DNA of 64,000 nucleotides from Rebecca billardiae RCC1528 (lineage: Eukaryota > Haptophyta). A program made the position numbers and the translations under genes. Location: contig OZ251232.1 of assembly GCA_965240325.2 (NCBI GenBank), positions 1,612,001-1,676,000 of the forward strand, read 5' to 3'. Positions 54,107-64,000 of the stretch are shown here, piece by piece; within the stretch, counting starts at the first letter, position 1; each line of letters opens with the position of its first letter. Under the pieces are notes generated by a model. The model had not been told where the DNA came from, made no database searches, and saw only the letters and a program-made list of their open reading frames with translations.

Positions 54107-57100
54107 ATGGATGCTCGTCGGCGCATGGTGAGCCCTCTGCGTGCCATGCTCCTCCTCCTCGCCGCCCCAAGCGCGCGCGCGCGCGCGGGCGGCTTGGCAT
54201 GCGCAGCGCGCTCGCTGGCGCCCAGCACGCCGCGCATGGCGGTGCGCATGTGCAGCAGCGGCGCGCCCGATGCGCGGCGCGCCGCTCCGGTGTTGCGTTG
54301 GCACACGCAGGGCCGCGTCTCGCAGCACGACCTGGCCATCTGGCGCGCGGCCGCCGAGGCGGCGGCGGCGGCGGGTGCCGTGCCGGTGCGGCGGCGCCTG
54401 TCTGAGCGCGAGAAGCGCACGGCGGCGTACCGACAGAGCTGGTGCTGCGCAGGGTGCAGGGCCCTGCTCCCGCCGGACTTTGAGGTCGACCACATCCTCC
54501 CGCTCGTGCTCGGCGGCGGCAACGGCCTCCTCAACCTGCAGGCGCTCTGCCGGCCATGCCACGCGCGCAAGACGCGCGAGCAGCGCGGCGCTATCGAGGC
54601 GGCGGCGGCGCGCGCGGAGGCGGCGGCTCCTCCGCCCGCGCCGGGCGGCGGCGGCGGCGCGCCCGCGGCAGAGTCCACGCCCGCACCCCGCGCCGAGTGC
54701 CTCAACGCCCAGCAGGCGCAGGCCGTGCACGCGCGCAGCCGCGCCGTCCGAGTCGCCGCCGGTCCCGGCACGGGCAAGACGCGCGTGCTCGCGCTACGGA
54801 TTGCCGAGCTGGTGCAGGCGCGCGGCGTGCCGCCCGCGTCGATCCTCGCGCTCACCTTCACGAACCGCGCCGCCGCCGAGCTCCGCGCGCGCGTGTGCGA
54901 CTCCGTCGGCGAGGCCGTCGGTGGCGCGCTGTCAGTTGGGACGTTTCACAGAACTTGCCTCGAGCTACTCAGGGCGGACGTCGAGGCAGTGGGCGCGGCG
55001 GAGGCGGTGGGCGCGGCGGAGGCGGCGGGCGCCACCACGCCGGGCGGGCAGCGCGCGTACTCGCGGGGCTTCGCGCTGTACGACGCGCCCGCGTCGGTCC
55101 GACTCACCGCCCTCGCCCTCGCGCAGCTCGGCTCCGACCACCCGCTCGCGCGCCGCCCCGCCGCGGTGCACGCCGCCATCTCGGCGTCTAAGAACAGGAT
55201 GGAGGACGCGCGCGCGTACCGCTCCCGGCCGGACGCGCACCCGCTCGTGGCGGCGGCGTTCGACGCGTACGAGGCGGAGCTGCGCGCGCGGAACTGTGTC
55301 GACTTTGACGACCTGCTGCTCCTCGCCGAGCGCGCGCTGCGCTCGCCCGCGGTGCTGCGCAAGTACCAGGGCCGGTTTCGTCACGTGCTCGTCGACGAAT
55401 TCCAGGACACGAACGGCGCGCAGTACGAGCTGCTGCGGCGGCTGTGCGCGCCCGCGGCGGCGGAGGGCGAGGATGGGAGCGGCGCGAGCGTGTTCGTAGT
55501 CGGGGACTCGGACCAGGCGATCTACGGCTGGCGCGGCGCCGACTACCGCAACCAGAAGCGATTTGATGCCGACTTTGGGCTGCTGCTCGCGCACGGCGGC
55601 GGCGCGGCCGCTGCTGCCGAGCCCGCGGCGGCGCAAGTCGCCGCGGCGCGCGGCGATGGCGGCGATGCTGGCGGCGCTGACGGTCGCGGCGGTCGCGGCG
55701 GCGGTCGCGGCGGTGGCGCGCTGCGGCTGCGGCTTGAGGTGAACTACCGCTCGACTCGGGCTGTACTCGACGCCGCGACGGCGCTCATCGAAGCCGGCGA
55801 CGCCGGCGAACGCGACCCAGTCGCGCTGCGCGCCGTCGCGCCGGGCGCGCCCAGCGCCCGGCCCACGGTGGTGGCGACCGCCGACCAGGACGCGGAGGCG
55901 GCGTGGGTGGCCGAGCTCATCTGCAACCTGCGCGCGTCCGCGCAGACGCGTGTCATGTCCATTGGCGTGCTCTACCGCACGAACGCGCAGTCGCGGCCCG
56001 TCGAGCGCGCGCTGCTTGCCGAGCGCATCCCTGTGCGTGCGCGCGCGCCGAGCGCGCGCCCCGTGCGCGCGCTGCGCGCCCCGTGCGCGGGCCACTTCGC
56101 GCCCGGAGCGCGCGTTAGGCCGTCTGCGCGCGCGCGCGTGTACGCGTGCGCTGCGCCCACCTCCTCCCTCACGCACCGCGCTCGGCCGCGGCCGCGCGCA
56201 GCACACGCTCGTGCAGGCGACGCGCTTCTACGACCGCGCGGAGGTGAAGGACCTGCTCGCCTACCTGCGGCTGCTCGCACACCCGGAGGAGCCGATCGCC
56301 CTGGAGCGCGTGATCAACACCCCGCCTCGCGGGATTGGAGCTGGCACGCTCGGCGCGCTGCGAGAGTATGCGCGTGCGAGGAACGTGTCGGTGTGGGCGG
56401 CGGTGTGCGCGGTTGCCGAGCCCGAGGCCGAGGCGCGCGAAGCGGAGGACGCGCCGCGCCTCTCGAAGCGCGCCGAGGCCGCGGTCCGCGGCTTTCATGG
56501 CGTGATGCGCAAGCTGCGCGCGTGCCTGCAGCTAGGCGAGAGCGTGGTCGAGGCCGCGCCACACGCCGACCGCCCGGATCCCGACCCCGGCGCGGTCGCG
56601 GGAGGCCCGCCGCTCGGCTCGCTGCCAAGGCTCGTTCGCGACGTGCTGCAGAGCTCTGGGTACGAGGAGTACCTGCTCGGCGGCGGCGTGGACGACGGCG
56701 ACGCGCGGCATCGGAACGCGCGCGAGCTCGCGAACCTCGCCGCCCGGTACAGCGCGTCCCAGCTGCAGCCGTTTCTCGACGAGGCGGCGCTGGTGCAGGA
56801 CCAGGACGCGCTAGCGGCCGCGGAGGCACAAGAGGGCGGCCGCGCGGCCGCGTCGGCGCGGCCGGGCCGCGTGAGCCTGCTCACCGCGCACGCGGCGAAG
56901 GGGCTTGAGTTTGACGTGTGCGTCGTCCTTGGCGTCGAAGAGGGGCTCCTGCCGCACAGCCTGGTCGCCGAGGCCGGTGCGCCGGCGCGGTCGGTGCCGG
57001 GGCTCACGGGGCAGCGCGGTGCTGACGCGGCGCGGCTGGATGAGGAGGTGGCGGCGGCGCGGGAGCTCGCAGAGGAGCGCAGGCTTCTGTACGTCGCGAT

Positions 57101-57296
57101 GACGCGCGCTCGCCGCCAGCTCTACCTGTGCCACGCGCGGCGGCGGCTCGTGTGGGGCGTGGCTCGGCAGCACGAGCCGTCACGCTTCCTGGCGGACGTG
57201 CCGCCGCACCTGCTCGACTTCATCGACGCGACGGCGGACCATGCGGGGCAGCAGGGCGCGGACGAGCACGACTATTGTCGCGACCATGAGCTATAG
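54107..57296 (+). CDS. HNH endonuclease-UvrD/PcrA helicase fusion, probably plastid-targeted
   Basis: Two exons (54107-56032 and 56202-57296), 1006 aa. The leader [18 protein letters not shown] followed by a basic Ser/Ala stretch fits a bipartite plastid presequence, or a mitochondrial one. Residues 108-165 are an HNH nuclease: CCAGCR, then [20 protein letters not shown] and LCRPCHARK (Cys4 zinc ribbon, DH and N). From residue 195 comes a superfamily-1 helicase: [19 protein letters not shown] (Walker A), [68 protein letters not shown] (rejoined across the intron), [12 protein letters not shown] and [15 protein letters not shown]. All helicase motifs look intact. Likely acts in organellar DNA repair. 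The start lies 111 bp from the transposon duplication. Confidence 0.85.
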
Positions 57297-57478
57297 CATC
57301 CGCCAGGTTCAGCAAAATCAATAATACGCGGATTCAAGGGGGCGGGCGCGCTGTGAGCTGATGACGCGCATGATACCGCCGCCATCATATATCGTCCGCA
57401 GTTCGTCCACTATCGGCAGTATACGACATATATATATATATATATATATATACATACATACATACATACATACATACA

Positions 57479-57514
<36 letters not shown>

Positions 57515-58547
57515 TATATATATGTCTAGCCGTCCTCGAAGCGCCTGCGCCATCCAGATGCAGCGAGGAGGCGAGGCACACGCCGGGCAGGGCGGAGCCA
57601 CGCTGGGAAGACGCAGCTCGAGCCAGCCGCCAAGCCGCACGAGAGCGAGGCACGAGGCACCATCGTGCAGAGGCGGGCGCCCTGAAAGATGCGGGCCCAG
57701 AACAGCTGCAGCCATCAGGACAGTGGGCGCTTCCGAAACGAAGGGCGTCGTCCGCTGCGTGAGCGAGAGAGACACAGGGCCGCGTCGGTCGGCTCGGCGC
57801 CAGATGAAAGAATCCAGGCCACCAATTGGCTGTCCAGAGCCACCATGCCAACCCGCTCAAAGCTCAGGAGCAGCACAACGAGTTAGTTAGTTCTTGGCCG
57901 TTGTGCGCGCGCACAGAGCAGGCTCGAAAGACCCTCGAGGCACGAGAAGAGGGTGGCCAAGATGGCAGCCGGACTTGCGCTCGGCCGCCTGCCTCCGGCC
58001 GATTGGCAGGCAGGTGTTGATACCATAGGCGGCGCATTGCGCTCCCACCGTCCTCTTACAGACAATCAGTTATTGTGCCAATAACCCCACGTATATATAT
58101 ATATATATGAGATCATCAGCTCAGCATGATGAATATGCAGCTGTGAGCAGCTCAGCTTGAGCTGTGCTGAGCTGGCGACGCTGACGCGACGGCGATCCGC
58201 GATCGGCGATGACGACCGTACGATGCATCGTGCATGCCGCGCCAGATATGGCGGCGGTCGACGGTCGTCGTGCGCGCTGCTCGGGTTCTTGCTGGGTGAG
58301 CACCGGGCGGTTCACAAGGGCCGCAGCAAAGTGAGCGGCCTGGAACGGAGGCGGCCGGAGGCGACCGCCAGGTAGCTTGTGGACCATCACGCGCGGACCA
58401 GCCTCGACTTGTCATATACATTCGGCTCCGAAGCGAGTGCACGCTCGGCACTTCCTACGCGACGCGCGCGCGTGCAAGCCGAGGGCGCTCTACGCACGGG
58501 CATCGCGCCGTGCCTCGCCGTGCTCCCCACTCGCCTCGCTGATGCGC
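57297..58547. other. convergent spacer without a gene
   Basis: Contains the microsatellite described separately and, at 58148-58174, a 9-bp CAGCTCAGC/GCTGAGCTG stem with a 9-nt loop; a second CAGCTCAGC copy lies just upstream. A TA run is at about 58092-58109. No supported coding sequence. Confidence 0.55.
57427..57523. repeat. compound microsatellite (TA)n(CATA)n(TA)n
   Basis: About 25 bp of TA, then a CATA tetranucleotide run of roughly 55 bp, then TA again. It lies downstream of the helicase gene. Likely length-variable. Confidence 0.95.
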
Positions 58548-59010
58548 TCAGGCCGCCTTGGTCTTGGCGGCCCCGTCCGCGGGCGCGCCGCTGTCAAAGC
58601 TGAGCGCGAGGCCGTCGATGCAGTACCGCAGACCCGTCGGCGTGTTCCACACGTACCCGTCGGCGAAGAGGTCGCCCAGGTGCCCCTTGCACTTGGCGCA
58701 GTGCACCTCCGTGCCGATCACCGCCCACAGCGCGGGGTTCTCCGACGTGCGCTCGACGCCGGGCAGCTTGTCGTAGAAGCTGGGCCAGCCGGTGCCAGAG
58801 TCGAACTTCTTGGCCGAGCTGAAGAGCGGCGTGGCGCACGCGGCGCAGGAGAAGGTGCCCGAGCGCTTCTCCTTGTAGAGCGGCGAGGAGAAGGGCGGCT
58901 CCGTGCCGCGCTCGAAGAGGATGTGATACTGCTGCGGCGTGAGGACCTGCTTCCACTTGGTCAGCTCGGCCGGCGCCACGTACGGCTCCGCCGACGCGGC
59001 GCTCGCGGGC

Positions 59011-59045
<35 letters not shown>

Positions 59046-59162
59046 ACCATGCACGAATGTGCGCCGCGATCCGACCAGCGAGGGCGCCATGACGCGCCGC
59101 GTCGGCTGCGGGACGGCCGTCACCAGCGCCAGGAGGTGGGCGATCGCGGCAAGGCCCGCCAT
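58548..59162 (-). CDS. msrB: peptide-methionine (R)-S-oxide reductase MsrB, plastid-type leader
   Basis: 204 aa from the Met at 59162; an upstream Met at 59306 would add 48 residues. The chosen start gives MAGLAAIAHLLALVTAV, signal-peptide-like, then a basic APSLVGSRRTFVHG stretch and an Ala run, as expected for a secondary plastid. The SelR domain follows: WKQVLTPQQYHILFERGTEP, FSCAACATPLFSS (first CxxC), KFDSGTGWPSFYD, VHCAKCKGHLGDLF (second CxxC) and GLRYCIDGLALSF. The Cys of RYCIDG (Cys181) is the catalytic residue. The two CxxC pairs bind structural zinc. The enzyme reduces methionine-R-sulfoxide in proteins. GHLGD replaces the more common GHLGH. It is head-to-head with the AXDND1-like gene, 173 bp apart. 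Confidence 0.88.
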
Positions 59163-59335
59163 GTCGCGCTCGGGACGGCTGATGCGCGGACGGTGCAGGA
59201 TGCCTGGGTTCTCGCCGTCCGGGTGGCCGGGGCGGATCGATCCCGGACCAACAGTTACGGCCTCCATGCCATTCGAGCCGCCACAAGCCCTTCGGATGGC
59301 GAGCATGCGCTGGTGATCAAGCGGGGAGGGCCGCC

Positions 59336-62300
59336 ATGCCGCAGTCGAAGCTGGTAGACGACCGGGGCAAGCTCGGCACGCCCGTGGCTGAGGGCGGGCT
59401 GCTTGGCTCCACCTTCAAGCGCGCCTACGTCACCCGCCGGGTCGAGCTCTCCCGACTGCCGGTGCGCGCGCGTTCTCTGCGCGTGCGCGCCGTGTGTGCC
59501 TTTCCCGTGCGAGCGCCCGCCGCCGTCGAGCGCGCGCCGACGCGCGCTCGGCCCTCTCTCGCGCGCGTGCGGTGGGCGTGCAGGATATTGAGTTCGAGGG
59601 AGTCGTCGTCGTCGACGTCGAGCCGCCCGAGGAGCCGCCCGAGACCGTCGTCGCGCGTCGGGCCGCCGCTCGTTCGCCGACGCTTGCCGAGCCGCCAACG
59701 CCGACGTCGGCAGTCGGCTCGCCGCAGTACGCCTCGCCGCCGCCGGCGCCGAGCGGGCTGTCGAGCACAGCCGGCATGCCCGCCGCCCGCGCGGCGCGCG
59801 CGAGCGGCAAGGAGCTCACGCTCTTCGCCTTCAAGCCGCCCGCCGATCTCGCTCGGATGCAGGAGGGGCAGGGACTGATGCAGCTGGTGCCCGCGCCCAA
59901 GGACGGCGCGCTCGACATCTCGTACCTGCGCGAGGCGGGGCGGCGGCCGCGGCACTCGGCGGGCCCTGAGACGAGCGGCGGCCCCACGCCGCGCCCCGCG
60001 GGCCTCAGCCCCGCCGAGCTCTTCTTCTCTATCTCCGTGCCGGGCGACCAGTTTGCTCCGACGGCCGGGCCGGAGGCGCGGCTCAAGGAGGCGCTCGTGG
60101 ACGGGGTGGGCGGGCGGCCGGGCACGTTCGCGGGCGAGCTGGGCCACGCGAAGGAGTGGCTCAAGGCGCTGGTGACCGACGCGGAGCGCGTCCGCCCGCC
60201 CGGCCGCGCCGACGCGCTGCGCGTCGCCTCGCTCCTCGATCTCGCGATCGACGAGATGGGAACCGGCCGCGCGGCCACGCCAGACAAGGCGAACGCGAGC
60301 GCGCGCACGCGCCAGCTGTGGCGGCAGTCGGTGGGCGGGTTCACGCTGCGCAAGACGCTGTACGAGCAGGCGCTGAAGGAGCTCATCCGGCAGGTCGGCG
60401 TGGGCTGCGCCGAGCGCGGCGCCCTCCTCGACCGGCTGATCTACGCATACCGGCAGCTCCTCGAAAAGTACCCACGTCTCTTAGAGGAGGCAACGGTCGA
60501 GATGGATTCTCTGCGCCGGCAGCTGAAGGCGGCGCGGGACGACGCGGCGTCGAAGGGCGGCGCGCTGCAGACGGCGGTGAAGCGGACCGAGGAGGCGCTC
60601 GCCGCGAAGGCCGACACCGAGGTCTCGCTTCAGCTCGAGCGCGACAGGACGGCGAGCCTCGAGAAGCACCTCGCGGCGGCAAGCGCGTATGGCCGCGGCG
60701 CGGACGCGTGCGTTTCGTCACTGTGCGTCGAGGTGCGCGAGGCGGAGGCGGGGCACGAGCGGCTGCGCGCGGTGGTCGACGTGCGCGACGAGTGGCTCAA
60801 CGACGAGAAGCTCGAGCACCACGCCACGCGCGAGGCGCTCGCCTCCGCGCACGCGCTCGTATGGGCGCGCGACGCGCAGCTGCGAGGCCTGTTTGACGAA
60901 GCGGAGGAGCTCGGCGATTTGTTCTGCCGCTCGGAGGTGGCGGCGACGCGCGCGGGGCGCAAGCTGCAGGAGACGGCGAAGCGGCAGCGCGGCGCGCAGC
61001 AGCAGCACGAGACCGCCGAGGTGGAGAACGGCCGGCTCCGCGAGCAGATCGACGAGCTGTCCGAGGCGCTTGCGATCTCGCGCGCCGAGATTGCGCGGCT
61101 CGAGCCCGAGGCGTCCGAAGCGGTTTTGCTCCGGCAGAAAGTGAAGGACAAGGACGGGCAGATCGCGAAGCTATCGAGCGAGATGACGCACCACCGGCTG
61201 CGCTGGGAGAGCGCCGTGCAGGAGCTCGAGAGCGCGCGCGCCACGCTCGCCCGCCGCTCGGACGACGCCGCCTCTCTCGAGGCGGAGGTGGCGCGCGCCA
61301 AGGCCGAAGCGGTTTCGCATCGAAAGAACGCGACTCGGCTCGAGGAGGCGCTGCGCCGCGCGCAGGAGGAGGCGCGGGCGCGGCCGGGCACGCCGACGGT
61401 GGTCGAGCTGCAGCAGGGTCCGCGCGGCGCCGAGCTCCGGCCCTCCTCGCGCGCCAACTCGCGCGGCACCGCCACTACCACCTCCGGCTCGCGGCCCGTG
61501 TCGCGCGCGCGCGCGGGCGCCGGGCTGGGCAGCGCGGCCGGCGCGGCGCTGTCGGGCCTGGCTGGCAGCCTGCGCGCGTCGCTCGAGGCGATCCGGATCA
61601 CGACGGCCCACCAGATGTGCGACGCGGAGGACGAGCTCTCGGCGCTGCGCCTCGCGGTGGACGAGCTCAGCCGCCGCGCGCTCGAGCGCAAGGCGAGACG
61701 CACGCTCTCCATCATACAAGCTGTCGAGGGTCCGCCGGTGCCCGAGTCGCCGGCGCAGAAGCTGGCCATGGCGGTGGAGGACGAGGAGGCGGCGGAGCAG
61801 GGCGCGCAGCTGATCAACTCGGTGCTCGAGTCGGAGCTGGGCGCGTCGGTGCGCTCGGGCAGCCTCGTCAGCGGCGCCGATCTTCAGCGTCTCGCCCTCG
61901 CCGACACGATCCCTCGAGATTGGACCTCCGGCCGGCGCGCGCGCCACTGGCGCGAACAGGCGGCCAAGGTCGTGGCCGAGGCCGCGCAGGGAGAGGACAC
62001 CTGGGTGCCCTCGCCGCCGAAGCTCTCGAGCTTCATGCTGCGCAGCACGGTGGAGCGCGGCGCGGCGCGCTCGGCCGCGGCCTCCGACGCCGGCGCGCGC
62101 CCCGAGCACGTCGGCACGCCCGCTAGCAGACAGTCCGCCCGCGCTACGGGCTACGAGGCGTTGGCCGAGGCCGCGTCCGACAGCCTGGCGCAGTACGCGC
62201 GCGAGCTCCGCACGAGCGCCGCGCGCGCGCTCGACGACCTCAAGGAGCGGGAGAGCCGGCTCTCGCGCCGGCTGTCGAGGGCGCTCGACGCGCTGAGCGC

Positions 62301-63330
62301 GGCGGGGCTGTGCGCGTGCGATGCGGACGGCCCGTGCGTCTGTGGCCGCCGCGGGAAGCGAGCGCAGCCGCGCGCGCACCGCGCCGAACACGCCTCGCCC
62401 GGCACCGCGGACGGAGGGCCGCCGCGGCTGGGCAGGCCGCCGCGCCGCCCGCCCGACAGTGCCGCGTCCGGCGCGGACGTGGGCTCGAGCCTCGCCTCGG
62501 CGCGGCGCGCGGAGCAGCGCGTGTACGTGCGCGACGCGCGCGCCGCCGCCGCCGACTCGCTCCGCAAGTCTCTCCGTGCCGCGCAGTCGCGACCGCCGCC
62601 GCCGCCGCAGCCGGCGCAGCTGGCGCCGCCGCCGGCCGAGCCGGCCGCGCGCGGCGGCGAGGGCCGGGGCGTTGTCGCCGCGCGCGCGCGCATCCCTGCG
62701 GAGGCGCCGGTGCGCACGTCGTCGGTCGCGCAGTACGAGGGCCCGCCGCCGCCGCTGCCCACCCGACCCGCGATGGTGCACGGTCCGCTCGTCGGCCGCG
62801 CCGCGCCGACAGTCTCCGCGCAGCAGCCCGCCGATGTGCAAGGCCTGCTCGGGACCGGCGCGGACTCGCTGCCGGTCGAGCTGCCGCGCGGCGCCGCGGC
62901 TCGGATGCCCGGCCGCGGCGAGGTGCTCGCGATGCAGGCGATGGAGGCGGCGGACCAGCTGCACAGGCGCAAGGAGAGACTGCGCGCGAAGCGCGCCGCC
63001 GCCTTCGCCAAGGCCGAATCAATGTACGACCCGTCGCGCAAGCAGAGCGCGCCGCCCGCCGAGCCGCGCGAGCCGCCGCCGCCGCGCAAGCGCGGCGGGC
63101 ACCTGCGCTCCGACCCGGCGAACGTGTCGAGCGCGACGCTCGCGCACAGCGCGGCGGTGAGCGCCGCGATGGCGCGCGAGCGCGAGGAGCGCAGGCAGCA
63201 CTTCGCTCGCGCCGCGGCGGAGGCGGAGGCGGCCGCGGCCGCAGGGGCGGCGGCAGACGATGCCGAAGGCGGGCCCGCCAGCCGCGATGCTGAGCCGCAG
63301 CGCCGGCAGCACGCCGCGACGCTTGGATGA
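59336..63330 (+). CDS. AXDND1: AXDND1-like protein (axonemal dynein light chain domain, coiled coil)
   Basis: Two exons (59336-59461 and 59584-63330), 1290 aa; the start has a GCCGCC-ATG context. The segment TLYEQALKELIRQVGVGCAE, continued by RGALLDRLIYAYRQLLEKYP (about residues 299-340), matches the RQVTxxCAERG block of the axonemal dynein light chain (p28/DNALI1) superfamily. The large size and N-terminal extension fit AXDND1, not p28 itself. Coiled coils run from about 345 to 630 (MDSLRRQLKAARDDA, TAEVENGRLREQIDELSEAL). The remainder is Pro/Ala/Arg-rich with short helices and a basic helix near the end (LHRRKERLRAKRAAAFAKAE). A flagellar axoneme role is expected. Orthology to AXDND1 rather than another p28-domain coiled-coil protein is moderately sure. 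Confidence 0.72.
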
Positions 63331-64000
63331 TTTTTCGTTTTCGACATCAGCGCACAGTGCTGATGATCGGATGATGGCCGGCGGCGGCCCTCGGGACCGC
63401 GTGCACCGTCAGTCCGCCGCCGCGGAATTCATATTTCATCATATATATAATGCTGCCCGGCTGCCGCTTGCCGGAGCTGCTCGCCGCTAGGTCGGCGGGC
63501 GGCGACATCGACTAAGACCTCACCCTCATCCAAGTGCTCCGGAAGGCGCTCGGCCGCGGCGGCATCTGCCGTCGCCGCCGCGTGCCCCAGGCCGAGGCGG
63601 TGCTCCATCCCGGCCCCGCTCCCGTAGGGGGGCAGGGCTGCGGGTGGCGCACTGTCTGACCTGGACGGAAGGCGCGGACGCATTCTATGTGTCTGTTGCA
63701 CTCTGAGCCTGACGCTAGCTTGTCCGATGCTGCCACGTCGTTAAATATAATGCTGCCACGAATCGTTAAATATATATATATATATATGAGTTTCGTCGTC
63801 GGCTGATGCGCGGGTCGGTAGAGTCTACTACTGTCTCTACTACTACTAGTCTACTGATGAGTCTCATTGATGATGATGTGTCACGCTAGATGTGCCACTC
63901 AGCCTGTGCGGGCGTGCCGCGTGGCGGCGGGTGCGGGTACTCGGTCACGGTCGTCACTGTGACTGATCACCTACTACGACTCACTGTAAGTCACTACGAC
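63331..64000. other. gene-free right edge of the window
   Basis: A CATCAGC/GCTGATG stem (about 63345-63365) follows the AXDND1-like stop codon closely. A roughly 24-bp unit, ATGCTGCCACG...TTAAATATA, is present twice in tandem at about 63727-63773 and runs into a TA microsatellite (to about 63787). No gene supported. Confidence 0.55.

Overview
The window is nuclear DNA of a GC-rich, flagellated, photosynthetic protist. Evidence: genes are split by short introns (I resolve 25 in nine genes, about 83-265 bp), all with GT at the start and AG at the end, and reading phase is kept across every junction. Two products belong to motile axonemes (DNAI7/IC97 and an AXDND1-like protein). Another is a four-domain voltage-gated calcium channel. 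Two proteins (MsrB and an HNH-helicase) carry leaders that look like a signal peptide followed by a basic, Ser/Ala-rich stretch, as in algae with secondary plastids. A haptophyte is my best guess, but it is an inference and no marker gene is present to prove it.

Layout: a cupin/JmjC-like protein and a Patched/RND-type transporter (both minus strand) are followed by about 2.2 kb without a gene that holds two inverted-repeat elements. Next come a GT25 glycosyltransferase, an NYN-domain protein head-to-head with MSH6, a secreted Pro-rich protein, a conserved protein of unknown function head-to-head with the calcium channel, and then 2.3 kb without a gene. From 29.1 to 43.4 kb two paralogues of an unusual architecture lie in the same orientation: nucleoside-hydrolase-like domain, about six membrane segments, TIR-like domain. 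They flank a GSCFA protein, a two-pass membrane protein and a MYND zinc-finger protein. The rest holds an EF-hand protein, DNAI7, a large protein of uncertain family, a 2.5-kb Mutator-like inverted-repeat transposon with a 9-bp target duplication, an HNH-UvrD helicase fusion, MsrB and an AXDND1-like protein.

Genes alternate strongly between head-to-head and tail-to-tail pairs, so many neighbours probably share promoters or 3' regions. The most novel items are the paired nucleoside-hydrolase/TIR-like membrane proteins (both with Gln where the catalytic Glu of TIR NADases is expected), the HNH-UvrD fusion, and the Mutator-like element inserted 8 nt from a start codon with its ends built from modular palindromes. 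No rRNA, tRNA or CRISPR was recognised.
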